Made by a program: the position numbers and the translations under genes
In this document: positions 38,101-53,100 of the stretch, piece by piece
Layout of the letters: every line of letters starts with the position of its first letter
Position numbering within the stretch: position 1 is the stretch's first letter
Notes under the pieces: model-generated
Database searches by the model: none
Told to the model about the DNA's origin: nothing
Seen by the model: only the letters and a program-made list of their open reading frames with translations
NCBI GenBank assembly: GCA_029261035.1
Contig: JAJDCD010000012.1
Span: forward strand, 94,776-158,775
From: Candidatus Omnitrophota bacterium
GTDB lineage: Bacteria; Omnitrophota; Omnitrophia; Omnitrophales; JACROU01
Length of the DNA: 64,000 nucleotides
Direction: 5' to 3'

Positions 38101-41100
38101 CAAACCTTCTCTAAACTGAATATCTCCTGTCTTCAACTTCTCTACTTTCTGACCTGCTTTAAGACCCAACTCTTTATAATCATTCACTACCGTATGAACA
38201 ATCGCAACATCATCCAAAGCTTCAAGTACTCCCGCTTCTCTCAATGTTTGCGCCATCAAATCAATGTTTGGATTTTTTCGAATAATTGTCTCTAAAATCT
38301 CTAATTGTTTTTGTTCTTGATACGTTAAGTCAGAAGCCCCTCTTCGAGCTAAAAGCTTAAACTCTTCCACAGATAGATTTGTACTAAGACGTCTGAGAAT
38401 ATTTTGAATTTGAGGCTCCGCTAGTTTAGAGTTCACAGCACTATCTTTATGCGTAAACTCGGATGCAGTTTCTACAGCGTAACTCTTGCCTGCTTGCTCA
38501 ATATAATAAGTACTATTTTGATCATTAAAATTCAGAGCTGTCTCTTCAATAGCTTTTAGCTCTGCCGTGATCGTCTTTTGTATAGCATCTGGCAATTGAG
38601 TAAAATCTTCTCTTTGAACAATACGCTTCAATTCTTCTATAACTTTGTTTCTAGCACTGAGAAGGTTTTCTAGGCCACTTTGGGTTCCCCCTAATGCAAT
38701 ATCTTTTTCCCCTACCCGTGAGGAATCGTAATCGCTTTGATATTGAGAAACAACATTCAAATGTTCTTGAAGTTCCGATTCAGATAATGCGGAGTCACTT
38801 TTTAAGCTTTGTTTTAAATTTTCAAGAAAAGTTTTATGCTTATCATCAATGTCATTCACCAACATGGTTAACAAGAAATTGCTGGCTTGACGATCTTGAT
38901 TTGTTAATAAAATATCAGCCAACTCTTCCTTCGTTACACGATCCGTAGCTTTAGGATCATCAGAACGGTTTGCATCAACATAAACAATGTTTAGTTGATG
39001 AAAAAGAGGGGTTACTGCTGCAGAAAGTTCAAAAGTAAAGAGAGCTGTACGTTCTTCACCTGCTTCTTGCTGAGCCTTATCTTTCAATAACTCTTGAGTC
39101 ACAAATTCCATATCAATACTGCCTTCTTGGAACATTTGTCTAAATTCTGGGCTGCGCGCATAAATAAAGTCACTTCCTCCACGATGCTCTCCTCCAGGAA
39201 GCCCTTTCTTTTCTTTACCGTAAAGATGATCCTTGCTGATTCTTACACCACGGTCTCGTTTCATTGATTGAATCGCATCAAAAGCAGTGGTACCCCCATC
39301 ATAAAGGTCATAAATATCTGCCTCACCATTCATAATAACGTCAACACCGCGGGTAGCCCCTTTATTAAAGTAAAAAGCGACTCTTTCATTAGGACCCACA
39401 TTTGCAGGGTCTGCTAAAAATGCTTTTACATCAAGTTCACCCTCTGCTTCGCCCGCAAATTTAATTTGATTATCACTCAATAGGACATTTCCATTAGCAT
39501 CTCTCATCACATTACCGTCAACATCTCTTACAACACGAACAATTCTCCATGTGGTTTCTTGATCTTTAAGCACAAGAACATCCACATTTTCGTCTCTGTC
39601 CCAATTACCTGCTGCATCTTCTTTACGTAACAAACGGTCAATCAAGCCACCTGATTGGGCATCAGATCGAGCTAAATCGACATCCCCTAGTAAGTCTCTC
39701 TCATCTCCGTTGGTTAAAATGTTCTTTACAACAATATGCCTAGAAGCTCCCTCACTGCGTTTTGTCTTAATCGCCTTTAAAATTCCTTGATTATCACTTA
39801 CCGTATCAATACGAGAATCATCAATATTTACAAAGTGATCGGTTCCTTTAGAGGCATCCATCACCTTAATTCCATAAGACGCTAGTAATGGTAAAACAGC
39901 ATGGTCCATCGTTCCTGAAAAACCGCTAATATCTGATCCGTTGTTATAGAATAAATTCAATGTTGCGTTACGAGAAGAACGGCTTGATTCTGAAGAAACA
40001 GTGATTGTTTTCATTAATTCTTTTCTCTGACTAGGGTCTCTTAACTTTTCACTGATTGTCTCATCTTTTTTCTCAGTACCATGAGCTCGTTTCCATACAA
40101 GCTGTGTATGGACATTCAATAAAGGATCGGACTGATTCAAACTTGGCGACACAGCACCTCCTGAAAAGACCTTAATTGAAGAAACATCTGCATGAACCGT
40201 ATCCAATTTTCCTAAAACACCTAGGTCGAATAGTTCTTCAATAGTTGAGCCTAAAGCGTTATAGATGTTATCACCTACAATATCTTTGATTCCCGATTTA
40301 TCTTTTAATTCTTGAAGCTGCTTACGTTGATTTCCATCTTTTACTTCAACAAGCAATCTTCTTAAATTTTCTTTCTGATCTACATTTAACCCTTGAATCA
40401 TCTGAGCCCCTTCATCATTGACACTCGTTAATTCAAAATACAAACCAATGTCATGCCCATCAAATTGTTTTAACGCTAAAGCGCGACTCGCCAAAGAATC
40501 TCTAAGACGTTTTACAAAATCAGAAATATTTCCTTTTTTCTGCATTAGTTCTTGCGTAGATAAAGTTAAATCTTCTTCTGTAATTTCTTCCCCTTCTTTT
40601 TCTGCTAAAGTTTTTAACTTTTCAATTATTTTTTTACCAAATTCTGATTTCATATCAAAGCGAGCATCAATAAGTGACAATTTTGCTTTTTGCGTAATAT
40701 ACTCATCCCATTTCAATTTCTTTGTTTCTTGTTTTTCATAATCAAATGCCGTCACAATGAGATGACTTCTTTCTTCCGCTAAACGCTCTGTTCCATTCAA
40801 TTCTTTGACCTTTTTCTTACGAGAACCCTCTCCATATTGACGATCAACATCGATTTCTGTCTGTAAACTACCTAAAGCTTCATCCACAATATCCGCGCCG
40901 ATCATATGTCCTGCAGAAATCACTTCTTGACCTTGCCCACTGGATTGAACGCCTGTTGCAGAAAGGTTCGTATCAGCTTCATCATAGATAACCCGATTAT
41001 CCTTGAATAGGGCCTCTCTCAACTGTTCCATACGTACATTTCGAGTCTCCCTATCTTCGCGTTGCTTATCAGTCTCATTCGGATCTACTTTTTCAACATC

Positions 41101-44100
41101 TCTCATAGCAGCAAAATCAATAGAGGTTGCTTCTGCTATCAAGATATCCGCTTCCATAACGCGAGCCAAAACATCTTCTTTCGATTTATCTCTAATATCA
41201 GACAAAACATCCTCATCAAAATGCATAACCTTAAAACCTAAGTTCTTGTATATTTTTTGAAGATCCGCATCCATCAACTGTTCTTTATAAAGGATACGAT
41301 TAGGAAGAACTGAAATCGTTTTTACCCCTTCTTTAGATCCAGGAACAAGTTTACGTGCGACTTCATTTCGACTGATCATTTTTGTGATAATACTGGCCAA
41401 TGGGAAAATAGTACTAGTTTTACCACCACCTGCAGGAACGGTATAAAAAGTCTTTTTGCCAAAAACAAGAAGACCAATATGAACAGGGACATTCATGCCA
41501 AAACGATACTCTGGTAAGAAACCTTTTTCTTTAAGAAAAGCTTCCATCGCTTCATTGTAAATATCAGCTAATACTTGCGTTTCAGGCTTCTTTGGATCTG
41601 CTTCAGCCACTGCTCGACGAACACCATTGACTGTTTTCCATCTCAATTGGATTGGTAACTGTTCCGCACCTTGGTCCGTAATGATCTTACCTTCAACAAA
41701 TTCTGATTTTTCAATGTCATGTTTTTCAAGCTTTTTACTATTTTTGTCTGCCACAGCATCTACAGAAGCGTTGATGGCTGCTATTTGCCCTACAAGATCT
41801 TTGATTTCAGAGATTTCTCTGTCTGTAAGTCTCAACTTCAATTCAGCTTGCGCCTTACTTAAACTGGTTGCTCCATTAAGAATGGATTCTCTTAATCCTT
41901 CTAGCGCTTGAAGGCGTTTCATTCCATCGCTATGAATAGAACGCAAACCTTCTAATTCTTTTTTAGCAATACCATAATCTTGTTCTGAAATTTCGTTTTG
42001 AGAAAGAATAGTCGTGAACTTATCTGCATGTACTTGGGCTGTTTGTACTTTGGAGGTAATTTTAGACTTAAAGTTTTGAATTCGTTTAAGAGAGGTTTCG
42101 ACTCTTTGAGAAGTGGCTTCACGACCGGTAGCCATTGCCGGTGGGGCTCTAGGAGCAGCTAATTCTAATAAAGCAAGTTCAGAGTTCTTTTCCGTTTTTT
42201 GAGATTCTAATTGATTTACTTCAGCTTGAAGCTGATCTAGTTCTTGCTGAAGTTCCGAAGTGCTTACCCCGCCTATTTCTTGAAGATCTGCTGCGGCAGC
42301 TGTAATTTCAATATCTAATTCCCCTAAACGTTGAGTGATAGCATTTTCTTGAGCTACAATCACAACCGCCTCCACATCTCCTTCTACTTTTCCTCGAATT
42401 GGAGCTAACGCATCATACTCTCCCTTAATTCGATTTTGATGTTGCTCCACTTCTTGAAAACCATACTCCGCATCACTGAGAATAGCTGTATTTTCTTTCA
42501 TCAAATCAACTAAGTTCATTTCGTGAAGGCCCGACTCTACAATTGCGGCTTGAACCATGATTTGCCCCATAGATGAATAGTCTTTTGCCATCTGCCAATC
42601 CATTTGACTGAAAATATTTCTTTCTGTCATTTTTCGAATAAACGTATCTACAAGCTTTTCTCCCTGAGGCAACTTAGCTAGTATCCCTAAATTTTGTACG
42701 AGCAAAGCGCCTAAAGCACGCATATTAGAAGTATCCCCTAAATCTTCCCCAGCATCTTGTCTTGCCTGCAATTCACTTCTAGACTGTTCATACTCCTCGA
42801 TCGTAGTTAAATAATCAAAATCATGAAGAACCAATCTTCCATCGGAGGTATAACCATAATTATCCACTTTTGCATCTCCATCAAACAACCCTCGACTCCA
42901 CAGAGTTTGCTGTGTATTAATAAAATCTTCAATAATTTGTTCTACTTGTTCTGAAGTAGCTTCTTTCAAGACTTCTTCTAATTGTAATAAAGGTTCTTGG
43001 GTTTGAACTTGAACACCATTTTCAAATGCTATATTCATATTAGCTTCAATAAGTCCAGGACTTCTCTCTTCTACCTGTTTAAGAGCATCTTCTGGGGTCA
43101 TTGTTTGACTAATCGCAACAGCATCATAAAGAGGAGAGTTTTGAGGTATAACTTGTTTTGAGGCCAAATTTCTAAAAATCATTTCAGCGCTCAACAAACC
43201 TTGTATATAAGCTTCTTGTCCTGTCAGAGTCTGAGTCACACCTGTTTTTGCCGTAACTCCTTCCCCTGCTTTGGATCGTGCTAAGTCCGCCCCATGAGCT
43301 CTAGATTCTCCATTTTCCAGAAGTTCACCCGTTAAGTCTAAGACCTTCAGAATTTCAGTCTGCATATTACCTTCACTATCTACATTAACTCTCTGATAAG
43401 CCGCTCCAAAAGCTCCTTTTCCTATTTGAACTGCTTGTCCTAAAGCATAATCCGTGCTTGGAGCATCTTTTTTCGCTTGCTCTAATCGATCTGAAAGCTT
43501 TTGTCTCTCAGCCTTTTTAGCTTCCAATCGTTTCTCTGCTAAAGCACGCGCTTTAAGTTGCTCTGTCTTTTGACCCTGACTTCTCTTGGCTAGCTCTATT
43601 CCCCTCTCTAACTGAGTAATTTCTGATTCAGTCGCTTGAGATTTTGTTTTCAGTTTGTTTTCTGCTTCTAGTTTTTCTTTTGCTTTTACTTTTTCTGAAA
43701 GTGTTTCAATTTCTGTATTTAACACAACTATCTCTGCATTAACCTCATCCAATTGAGTTTTTGCAGCGGACATTTGGGCTTCTTTATCCGTTTCAGAAAT
43801 ACGTTTTTGATTCTCTGCTAATTTGCTCAATGCGAGAGAAATAGCAAAATGAGCTGAATCGATTCTTTTATTGATACGCTCTAACGACTCTAAATCACGA
43901 GAACTCATATCTTGCGTTTCTCCAATAGACTTATTCAAAACCAGCCATTCTTCTGAGTTTGCTGTTACTTGTTTTTCAAGTTGAGAAATCTCTGAAAGAA
44001 GAAGCTTGGATTTTAGATAAAAGTCCGCTAATTGATTTTGTCCATATTCTGCTAGCTGTTGAGCCTCTAAACCACTAATACTTAACTGAGCAGAAGAGAG

Positions 44101-47100
44101 CTTCGATCTTAAAGCTTCTAAAGATAACTGATCTCTATTGATACTTTGTTCTAATTGTAATAACTGATCCTTACCCTTCTTGCGTTGGGTCAAGTAATCT
44201 TGGGATTTAGTCCTCAAAGCTTCTAGTCGAGCTAGTTCTGCCTGACGTGTTTCTAAATTTGCTTCCGCTTTCTTAATCGACTCCGCATTAGCTCTTGTTA
44301 ATCCCGTAGCTTCAATAACGCTTACTTCTAATTCCAGGTCTGCTTTTTTCTTCTCTAGTTGGGATTTCTTTAGTTTTTGACCTGATAGTTCTTCCTCTCT
44401 GACTTGAGATAAGGTTTGTTTTGTCTTCACTCTAAAAGACTGCTGAGTCAAGAACCCTCTTCCATCTCTCTCTTGAGCAATAATCAAACCTTCAGAAGTT
44501 CCATCAAATTTCGATCGGCTTAAATCAATCGCACTTTCAACTCGATCTTGTAAATTATTGTCTGAATCATAAAGCTCTGCCATGCGTGCATTCTGAATAT
44601 GAAGCCGCCCCGCTAAAGACCCATCTGCTTTTTGTAAAATAACATGCGCTTTAGCTTCACCTTGTTCTATACGGCTTCGAATCTGAAATGTGGTTAACCC
44701 ATCCGCCTTACTATAATTATTATTAATTTGAAGACCCACATGACCCACAACTTGTCCTAGCACCTGATTCATAGAGTCCAACATTTGAAAACCCGCTTCT
44801 GTTCTATTTAAAGTAAGCAAAGGCTTTGGTGTTCCTTTAACATCTCGATCCATATGGTCACGGCTTGCTTGTTTAAACACTTCAATCTTTTCAGCACCAT
44901 CAACTCCCAATACAATTTTCACTTCCATCCCTGTACTGGTTAGAGCTTCCATCACCAACTGACCATTGACACGACTTGTTTGAATACCAACAAGATTTCC
45001 TTCTAAATCTACTAGAGAATTTTCAGAATCTCCAAACTGGGTTCGCCCGCCTTTCTGAGAAATATCAAACAAGGTTCTGCCTCCTGTCTTGTCAGTCACT
45101 CTGAGGCCACTATCCGTTACTTGGACAGCATCTTGAGAAGAACTATTAAACAAAAATGGAGTTTCTAACAACGTAACTACCTGAGAAATGCCTTCACCTT
45201 CGGATCTAAGAGCTTTTATTTCAGAGATTCTAATGTATTTCATGAGCTGACGATGATCTCCTTCATAGTTCTTAAGGAGTTCTACTAAGTCCACCACATC
45301 CATAGACTCGATTTTAGCCATTGTTTCTTGTAATTCCTGTTCATTCATATCGGAGTAATCTCTGTTAAGCAACGCTCGATTAAAAGCATTAACAGCTGCT
45401 TCACCTTCAACAGCAACTTTATCTCTTAAACTGATAAGGGATTCCTGAAACTCTTTAATATCCTCTCTCTGTCCGACAGCAACTTCTTCTACTTCAAATC
45501 CATGTTGACGAAGAATCAATCTAGCAATTTTGGATGCCAACTTATCAGAATCTCTTAATTCGGATTCTGTAACATAAAGCAAATCATCGGACTGGGCTTT
45601 AGGGCTGTATCTACCAGAAACAATAAAGACCCCTACTTGCGTTGTTAATTGGAAGCCTGTTTCCTTAAAGGCCTTTTGAAGGGCTTCATTCATGGCTTCA
45701 ATCGCTTCTGCTTCGTTTCCTTTTTCCAAATGATGCACCACAGCTCCCTCATTACTTAAACTTGCTGAACCGCTAAGCCCAATAGCAATATCACTTAAGA
45801 GTAAAGTCTCTAATTTATTATTTAAAATATTCCTTACAACTTCTATCGCCGAACTCATATCACCACCAAAAATCATTTGATTGATGACAAAAGTAATTAA
45901 AGAGTCTAACTCAGTTTCCGTTGCCGCTTTTTTACCAATACTTTTCTCTGCCATTTCTAAAACAACAGCACGTAATTTTTCACGTTGGGTTTCCGAGATT
46001 ATTTCACGAACCAGCATTTCTGAGATAGCGCTCATCGCATCCCTCATTGCAAATTCTGCTGTAATTCGGTCTTCAATCATCATTTGTTCTAAGCTTTGCT
46101 GTGCCTGACTTACTTCGCTCAGCATTCTTTCTATCATAACGTCCATGATCTCTTTGAAGTTATATTGGGTATTTTGTTGTGACAGAGCTTTAATTTGAGG
46201 TCTCAGCCGATCCATTAGTTTAGTCATATAGATCAGTTTCCCGGCTTGTGTCTTTTTATCTTTAACCTCTTTAGAAGTTTCCTCAACAATTCGATTGATT
46301 GCTGTAGGAAAGTCCCCTTGTAAGAATCCAAATAATCCTGTTGGAGTTAAAGGAGTCGCAACTTTACTCACCTCTGCTCTAAATGCGGTCAGTTGATCTG
46401 AAGTAAATTCAACGGATTGGTTCACCAAAGCCATTAGAGAGAGTAACAATTGTAAATTATCAACTGAAAGAGAGCGAGAGTCATTCAAGACTTTCAAACC
46501 TTCCACATCCGTCAAATTAGTAAGCACGATTGAGAAATTCTCATTGAAAGTGCCGTCTGCATTAATTAAGTTCTTAGCTGTCAGTAAAACAAAGCCGTCA
46601 GGAACTATAATCAATTCGAATGGAACCACTTTACCATCCAAAATGTCCTGTTTTTGAGCTAAGATTCGATCTCTTAATCCTAAGAAATCTTGCTCACTTG
46701 GCTCGTTGCTGGTTGGTTGACTGTGCGTGATCAAATCCACATCTTTAGAATTTAAAAATTCTGCTAACGTTCCGCTGGTACGAATAATATTTGGATCCCC
46801 CGTTGAATAAACAACAAAACGTCCTCCTATCGTCACAATCATGATTTCGAAATCTAAGGCCCTGATTTTAGCAAGCATTTCTTCCGTAACCTCTTGTTCT
46901 GCTAAGACAAAAGCAATCGGCTTTCGATCTTTCTGTTCTTTTGCCGCATTCTGAGTAAAATCTGTCAATGCCGTATCTAAGGTAGCTTCATTGAGAGCGC
47001 TGTTAAACTCTGCCGTCATATTGGTTTTCAACGCTGCTTTTTGTGCAAGTGTTAACGTGGTATCTGTTTCCACAAACTCCGTAGCATCTGTAAACGTTTT

Positions 47101-50100
47101 CATAATCGTATCGATATTCAAGCTTTGAGTTGCTTCTCTTAATTTTTGAGACCATGATTCTGCAACTTCCAACAAAGAGCCTGTTTTGTCTAAATAAGAC
47201 CAGTTTTCTGTCAACGCATTTTCAAGCTGAGTTAATGTATTAAGCTCATTTTCTAAATCTGTAGCTTCTTCAGCAGTGATTACATCCTTTAATTTAGTGA
47301 TCGCTGACTTCAATGACACTCGAAGCTCCCCAAGCGCTGTCATTATTTCACCCACTTCAGCCTTCCACTTAGACAACAGTTCCGGATCAATCGTTTCCGC
47401 TGCTGATTTTAATATGTCTTTCATTTTAGTTTCATAGTCTTGAATCGCTGTTTTTGTAGCTGCAATGGATTGTTTAAGAGCATCTGCTGATTCCTGACTA
47501 ATTACAGCATCTTCTTTATTGATATCATCTACAGCTTTTTGTGTGTCCGTAGTTGTGTCTTTAGTAGCCACACCCACCTTCAACACTTCGATGGTTTTTT
47601 CTACCTGCTGTATCCTCGTCTCTATATCATTTATATTTTGATTTAAACGTTCTAAAGCATCTTTGCTGAGTTGATCCTGTAGATTTTCTGCTTCAAGTCG
47701 AACTTGGTCCAAAGAAGCCTTAGCAGAATCAATAGCATCTTCCGAGGCTTTAACATCTGTAGAATTCTTGGTGGTATCTAATTGCTTATTAATGTCTGTC
47801 TGAGCTACTTCAATATTAATCAAAGACTGAGTCACTTCTTTTTGAACAGCAACCTTTGTTTCCATCGTTTGAACACGATCTGTAGCTTCTGTAATAATAC
47901 TTTTGTCAATAGCTCGATCTCTGGAAAGTTCTTTCAATGCATCTAATGCTTCTTGAGCATTAGTCAACTTAACCTCTGAATCTTCGAGCATCTTTTTAGC
48001 GGTGTCTGATTTTAAAGTAAAGGAAACAACCTGAGACTCTTCATTCACATCATCCAAAAGCTCAGATAAAACATCCAAAGCATCTAACATTTCTCCCAAC
48101 TCATCTCTTTGAACTTTGAGATCCGTTAAATCCGTATCTACTTTATCAACCGTATCTTTATTTATCTTTCCTTCTGTTTCTAAGGCACGAAGTGTTTCTA
48201 ATGTTTTTTCAGCTTCACTAATGGTTGTTTGAATCACACGGGTATCTTGATTAAACTTACCTTCTGCGATTTCTGTTAGAGCGCTCTGTGCTGCATCCAT
48301 ATTCAATTCTGTTTGACCCAAAGCATCATTCACTTGATCCACAGTTACTTTTTGTGTTTTTAATTTATCTAAGGTGTTTTGAGCCGCATCACGAACCGAA
48401 GCATCCAACTTCCCTTGATCCACCAGCGTATTTAATGCGCCTTGCATTTTTTCACTTTTTTCTATTTCAGCGTCTACTTTTGCTTTTATAGCAGTCGATT
48501 CTTGAGAGTTGGTTACATCTACAATCTGATTTGCAGCCTTAACCGCTTCGGACTCCACACCGCCTTTTGCATTAACACCAAAAACAACAACTTCTATAAT
48601 GTCTCTCAACTCTCTAATTGCTTTAACCGCATCCACCATCTTTAATACAACAGATTGATCCACCTCACCTTTTTCTGCCAATGTATTTAATGCTTCTAAT
48701 GCACTTTCAGCATCCAAAACTTGCTGATCTAAGGATTGCTTAGCTTCTTCAGAAGAAACAACACTTTCAGCACTTAAGACAGACTCAAAAGTCTGATTCG
48801 CATTTGCCTGAGCAATCTCTAAAGAAAGTAAATTGTTTGTTATCGATGTCATCGTTTTAAGCTGATCTCTTAATGTTTCCAATCGAGCTTCAACTAATTT
48901 CAACACTTCAGCTGAGACATGATCTTGCCCAGTGAGTTCTTTTAATTTCTGAACTTGTTGTTCTACTTTTTGAACCTCGGTTTCCATTTGATTTAAATTC
49001 GTCTGAGCTTGATCCGCATTATCAACAGATCTTGAAACATTCACTAATGCAACAACTTGATTTTCAGATTGATTCAATCGTGTATGCGCATCCAACACAT
49101 TTCGAATCGCATCTCTTTGCTCTTTAGCTTGATTTAATTGATTCTCATAGGCTATAACAGTCTCATCTTTTACCACTCCAGCATCTCTCTGGGCTTTTAA
49201 AGCAAGCAGCGCTGTTTCACCTTCCAAAATGGCTATATCCGCATCAATTGCTTTTTCCTGTATCTCAGATATGTCTGTAGACTCACTCACAATAACAGCA
49301 GAAAATACGGTGATATCAGAAGCTTTACTAATTTCACTTAAATTTGTAGCAAGCTGACTTATATCCTTCTTAGCTTTTTTAATGGCTGCAATAATTTTTT
49401 CCGCTTGCTCTAAAGCTTGCTGAGCGAGTGGGGAATCCATATTTCTTAAGTTTTCTAAAATTCGTTCGTTATCTGCTAACTCTTTATCCAATTGAGTTGC
49501 GATATCCTCAATTTCAGAAACATCTTTAATTTCTTGGATTTTACCTTCTAACTCTTCTTGTTTATTCTGTGTCACACTAATATCTGTTAACACATCTGCC
49601 ATTTCTGTAATCTGCCCAATGCGGGCAAGAGACTCTTCAGCTCTAATGTTAATAATTGCTTTGGCATCTGAGGACAACTCTTGATTTAAAGATGCTCTAA
49701 GGGCTTCCATTTGCACCTGAGTTTCTTCCATTTCTACAACAAGTGCTTCAACGGCTTCGGTCGATTGAGCATTCAGCGCCGCAACACGTTGAGCAAAAAC
49801 AAGAGCTTCCATGGCTTCAAAAGCCGTTAGATTTTCTGTTGTCTTCTTAGCTGCTTCTGCCTTCTGGGAAAGGTTATCAAATCTATTCTGAGCCACACTC
49901 AACTTTGCTTCCGAAATCAAGCCTTGTTCTGCCAACAGCTCTAATTGAAGCACGGCATCTAAAGCTTCAGCAACTTCTTGATCCAAACGTTCTGAAGCCG
50001 TTTTTGCCGTTGATGCATTTGAAGAATTTTGGACTTGGCTAATTGTGGTAGAAAGTGTTGCTTCTTGAGCATTAAAAGCCTGAACAGGTTCTGCTATTTT

Positions 50101-53100
50101 ATTTGCTACTTCAAGATCTAAACGCAATATTTCTGCACCTTCTCTAACTTCCGATACAATCTCAGCACCCAATACCCCTTCAAAACTTTCTATCACTTCT
50201 AAGGCTGCGTCTGCTTCGATGCTCTTTTGCTCTAATCTATTTCGAAGTTCAACAACTTCGCTTAAGTCTGAAGTTTCGTTCATTTGAGCATTTATATCTG
50301 AAGTCGTTTCCGAAATTTTCGTAACGGACGAAAGCGTATTTAAAGCGGTTGCAAGTCCTGTAGCTACTTTTGCCGCTTCTGCTGCAGCAGGAGCATAATC
50401 ATTATTTGTATTTGCATTTTCTTGCAAACGAAGCGCTGCTTCCTGGGCTTTAGCCACTTGCTCTTCTAACGCTTCTCGTTGCGTTTCTATCTGACTAACC
50501 CCTCCTCCGTCACGAATTAAAACTAAGATTTCATTCTTAGCATTTTCTGATTCAGCCAATAAATTAGCACTTTCTAAGTCAATAGACACATCAGCTATCA
50601 CTTCGCTGTTTTTAATCACATTTTCTAATGCCTCTACTAATTTCTTAATCTCTTTATTTTCACCATCCAATTTACCTTCTTGAATTTTACTCGTTACTTG
50701 TGCTAATCGAGCTTCTAACTGAGTTTTTAAATTTGCCTTATCTTGATTCGCAAACTCGTTATTCACTGATTGCATTGTTGCAAGGGCAATAACTTCTGAA
50801 GAAGCTCCTTCTATAAAGTCATCCGAAAGAATATCTGCTAAATCAAACTGTGTTTCTCCGTCTTTATCTGTTCTCATCAAAGCGGCGATTACGGTCGCTT
50901 GAGCTAAAGGACTTGCTGTATTCAACAACTGACCCACCTCAGCCATACTAACTCCATCCACATAAACCATATCTTTTATTGTTTCAAAAAGTGTTTGTGG
51001 GGAAGCCACAATCGCAGTCGTCTCAATCAACTCACCCTCAGAACTATAAGTTTTTGTTAAACCTTCCAAGGCGGTTACAGAAACAATTCCTTCTGCCGTC
51101 ACACTTACTTCATAGAATATACCTGCTGTGGTTTCTATAAATGCCCTCATCTCTCCACCCGCCTTGCTGACAGCAACCCCTTTTTCAACGAAGACATTAC
51201 CTTCACCCTCAACAACACGCTTACCATCTAACTCTATACGAGCATCTCCAATTTGAATGATCGAATTTTCCCCAGAGTTATCCAAAACAAGTTTTACATT
51301 CGTATTTTCTGAAAGGGTAAAAGTAGACACATCATTTTCAGTTTTTGTCTGAACACCGCTAATTGAACCTATTTCAGATCCTATCAAGCTTGGGTCCACA
51401 TTCTCAACCTGAACAACACTCTGATTTCCAGATGTAAAATTAAAAGCAACCGTAATATTTCCATTCACATCTTGGTCAATAGAAACAGTATCAATAGAAA
51501 CAACTTCTTTTTGTTCCGCTTGTTTTACAAGGGCATTCAAAGCAGCTTCTTGAATAGCAGGACTATTACTTAGCAATACCGCCATATTCTGAGCTTGTCC
51601 GTTACTTAAACTGTTAAGTAGAGCCTTAGCAGAATCTTCATTTATTTCCTGCAAATCTCTCAGTTTTTCAAATACAGAAACCAAAAGAGCATTTCCTTCT
51701 TCAACTCCTAATTTAAGAGCTGTCTGAATCAATTCTGTTACCTGCGATGAGGCACCATCTAGAAAACCTACTCTATCATTGATCGCTGCTACAGAAGCTT
51801 CCATTGCTTCAAATTGAGAAATATCCTCTAAGGTTGCTAAGTCCGTTAAACTCATTGCATCCAATACTGTTTGAAGCGCTATGCTTCTAGAACTGATTGT
51901 TTCTTTTTTACTTAAATTACTTGTGAGTTTAGCTAAACTAAAGTTAACATCTGCCACTTGAGCTCCTTCTAAACTTTCTAATTGAACTCGAACAACTGCT
52001 ACATGAGAAACATCTATAGCATTCTCTGCTAGCAATACAATATCTTCAGCGCTGAACTCTTCCCCACTATTCTGCTTCGTTTCAATTGCTTTTAATTGAC
52101 GAATGAGAATATTTTTAACCATGACCTTCTTCAAATAGTCCACAAAGTCAGCTCTGTCTTTGAAATGACTTAATCGTGCTGGGTGAAGTTGAGACAATGT
52201 GTTGATAGCAACAGTCACATCTGCTTCTGTAGCTTCATTAATATTTATTTCGGTTTGAAGTGCAGTTTTTGACTCCTCAGTTTCTAGCGTTTCAATAAAG
52301 TTCTTTCGAATTAAATGATTAGCCTCAACCTGAGCAGAAGCAACACCCAGTTGTTCAATCGCTAAGGTTGGTTCATCGATAGGTTCTACAGAAAGCCCTA
52401 CCAATTGTTGTATCACATTTTTTCCCGTTTCTTGTTCCATGGAGTTTAATTCAGAAGTGATTTTTTCAATCAAAAGAACAACGTCTGGATCTTCAAAATC
52501 AAGTTCACCTTCAACCTCTTGGCTAAGTCCATTTAAAGCATCAACAGCCACAGAGAGCGCTTTTAGATCTTTCAACGAAACATTTTGAGCAAACTCAGAG
52601 TCTAAAACAGCAATCTTATCTTGCATTTGTTTCAGTTGATAAAAGGCTTCTTTTCCTGTAACTGTAATATCCAACATCTGAAGAATATCCGTATCAGTAA
52701 CCTCTTGACCCTCTAATACAAAACCAACATCACTCAGTTTCTGAGTTACCTCCCGAACATCTGATAACGTCATAGAAGAAAAAACACCCCCATATTTCGC
52801 ATCTACATGCTCTGAAACCTCTTGAGCAACTGTTCTAAGAGCTGCATGCTTATCTTCAGATAATCCTAAAGGATTAGAATCATCTAATAAAATCATAACG
52901 GCAGCACCTGGAGTCTGAGACCACATTCTCATTTGCATCAGACTTAAATTCTGCAATTGTTCTTCAGTGACTCCTAGCTTCTTTAATCCGCTATTCACTT
53001 GGGCTAATATATCAACTTGCTGAAGATCCAAATCAAGCTGTCCCGCTAACGCTAGAACTTTTTGCAATGTCTCGTTGTTTCTATCTCCAAAAACAGATTC

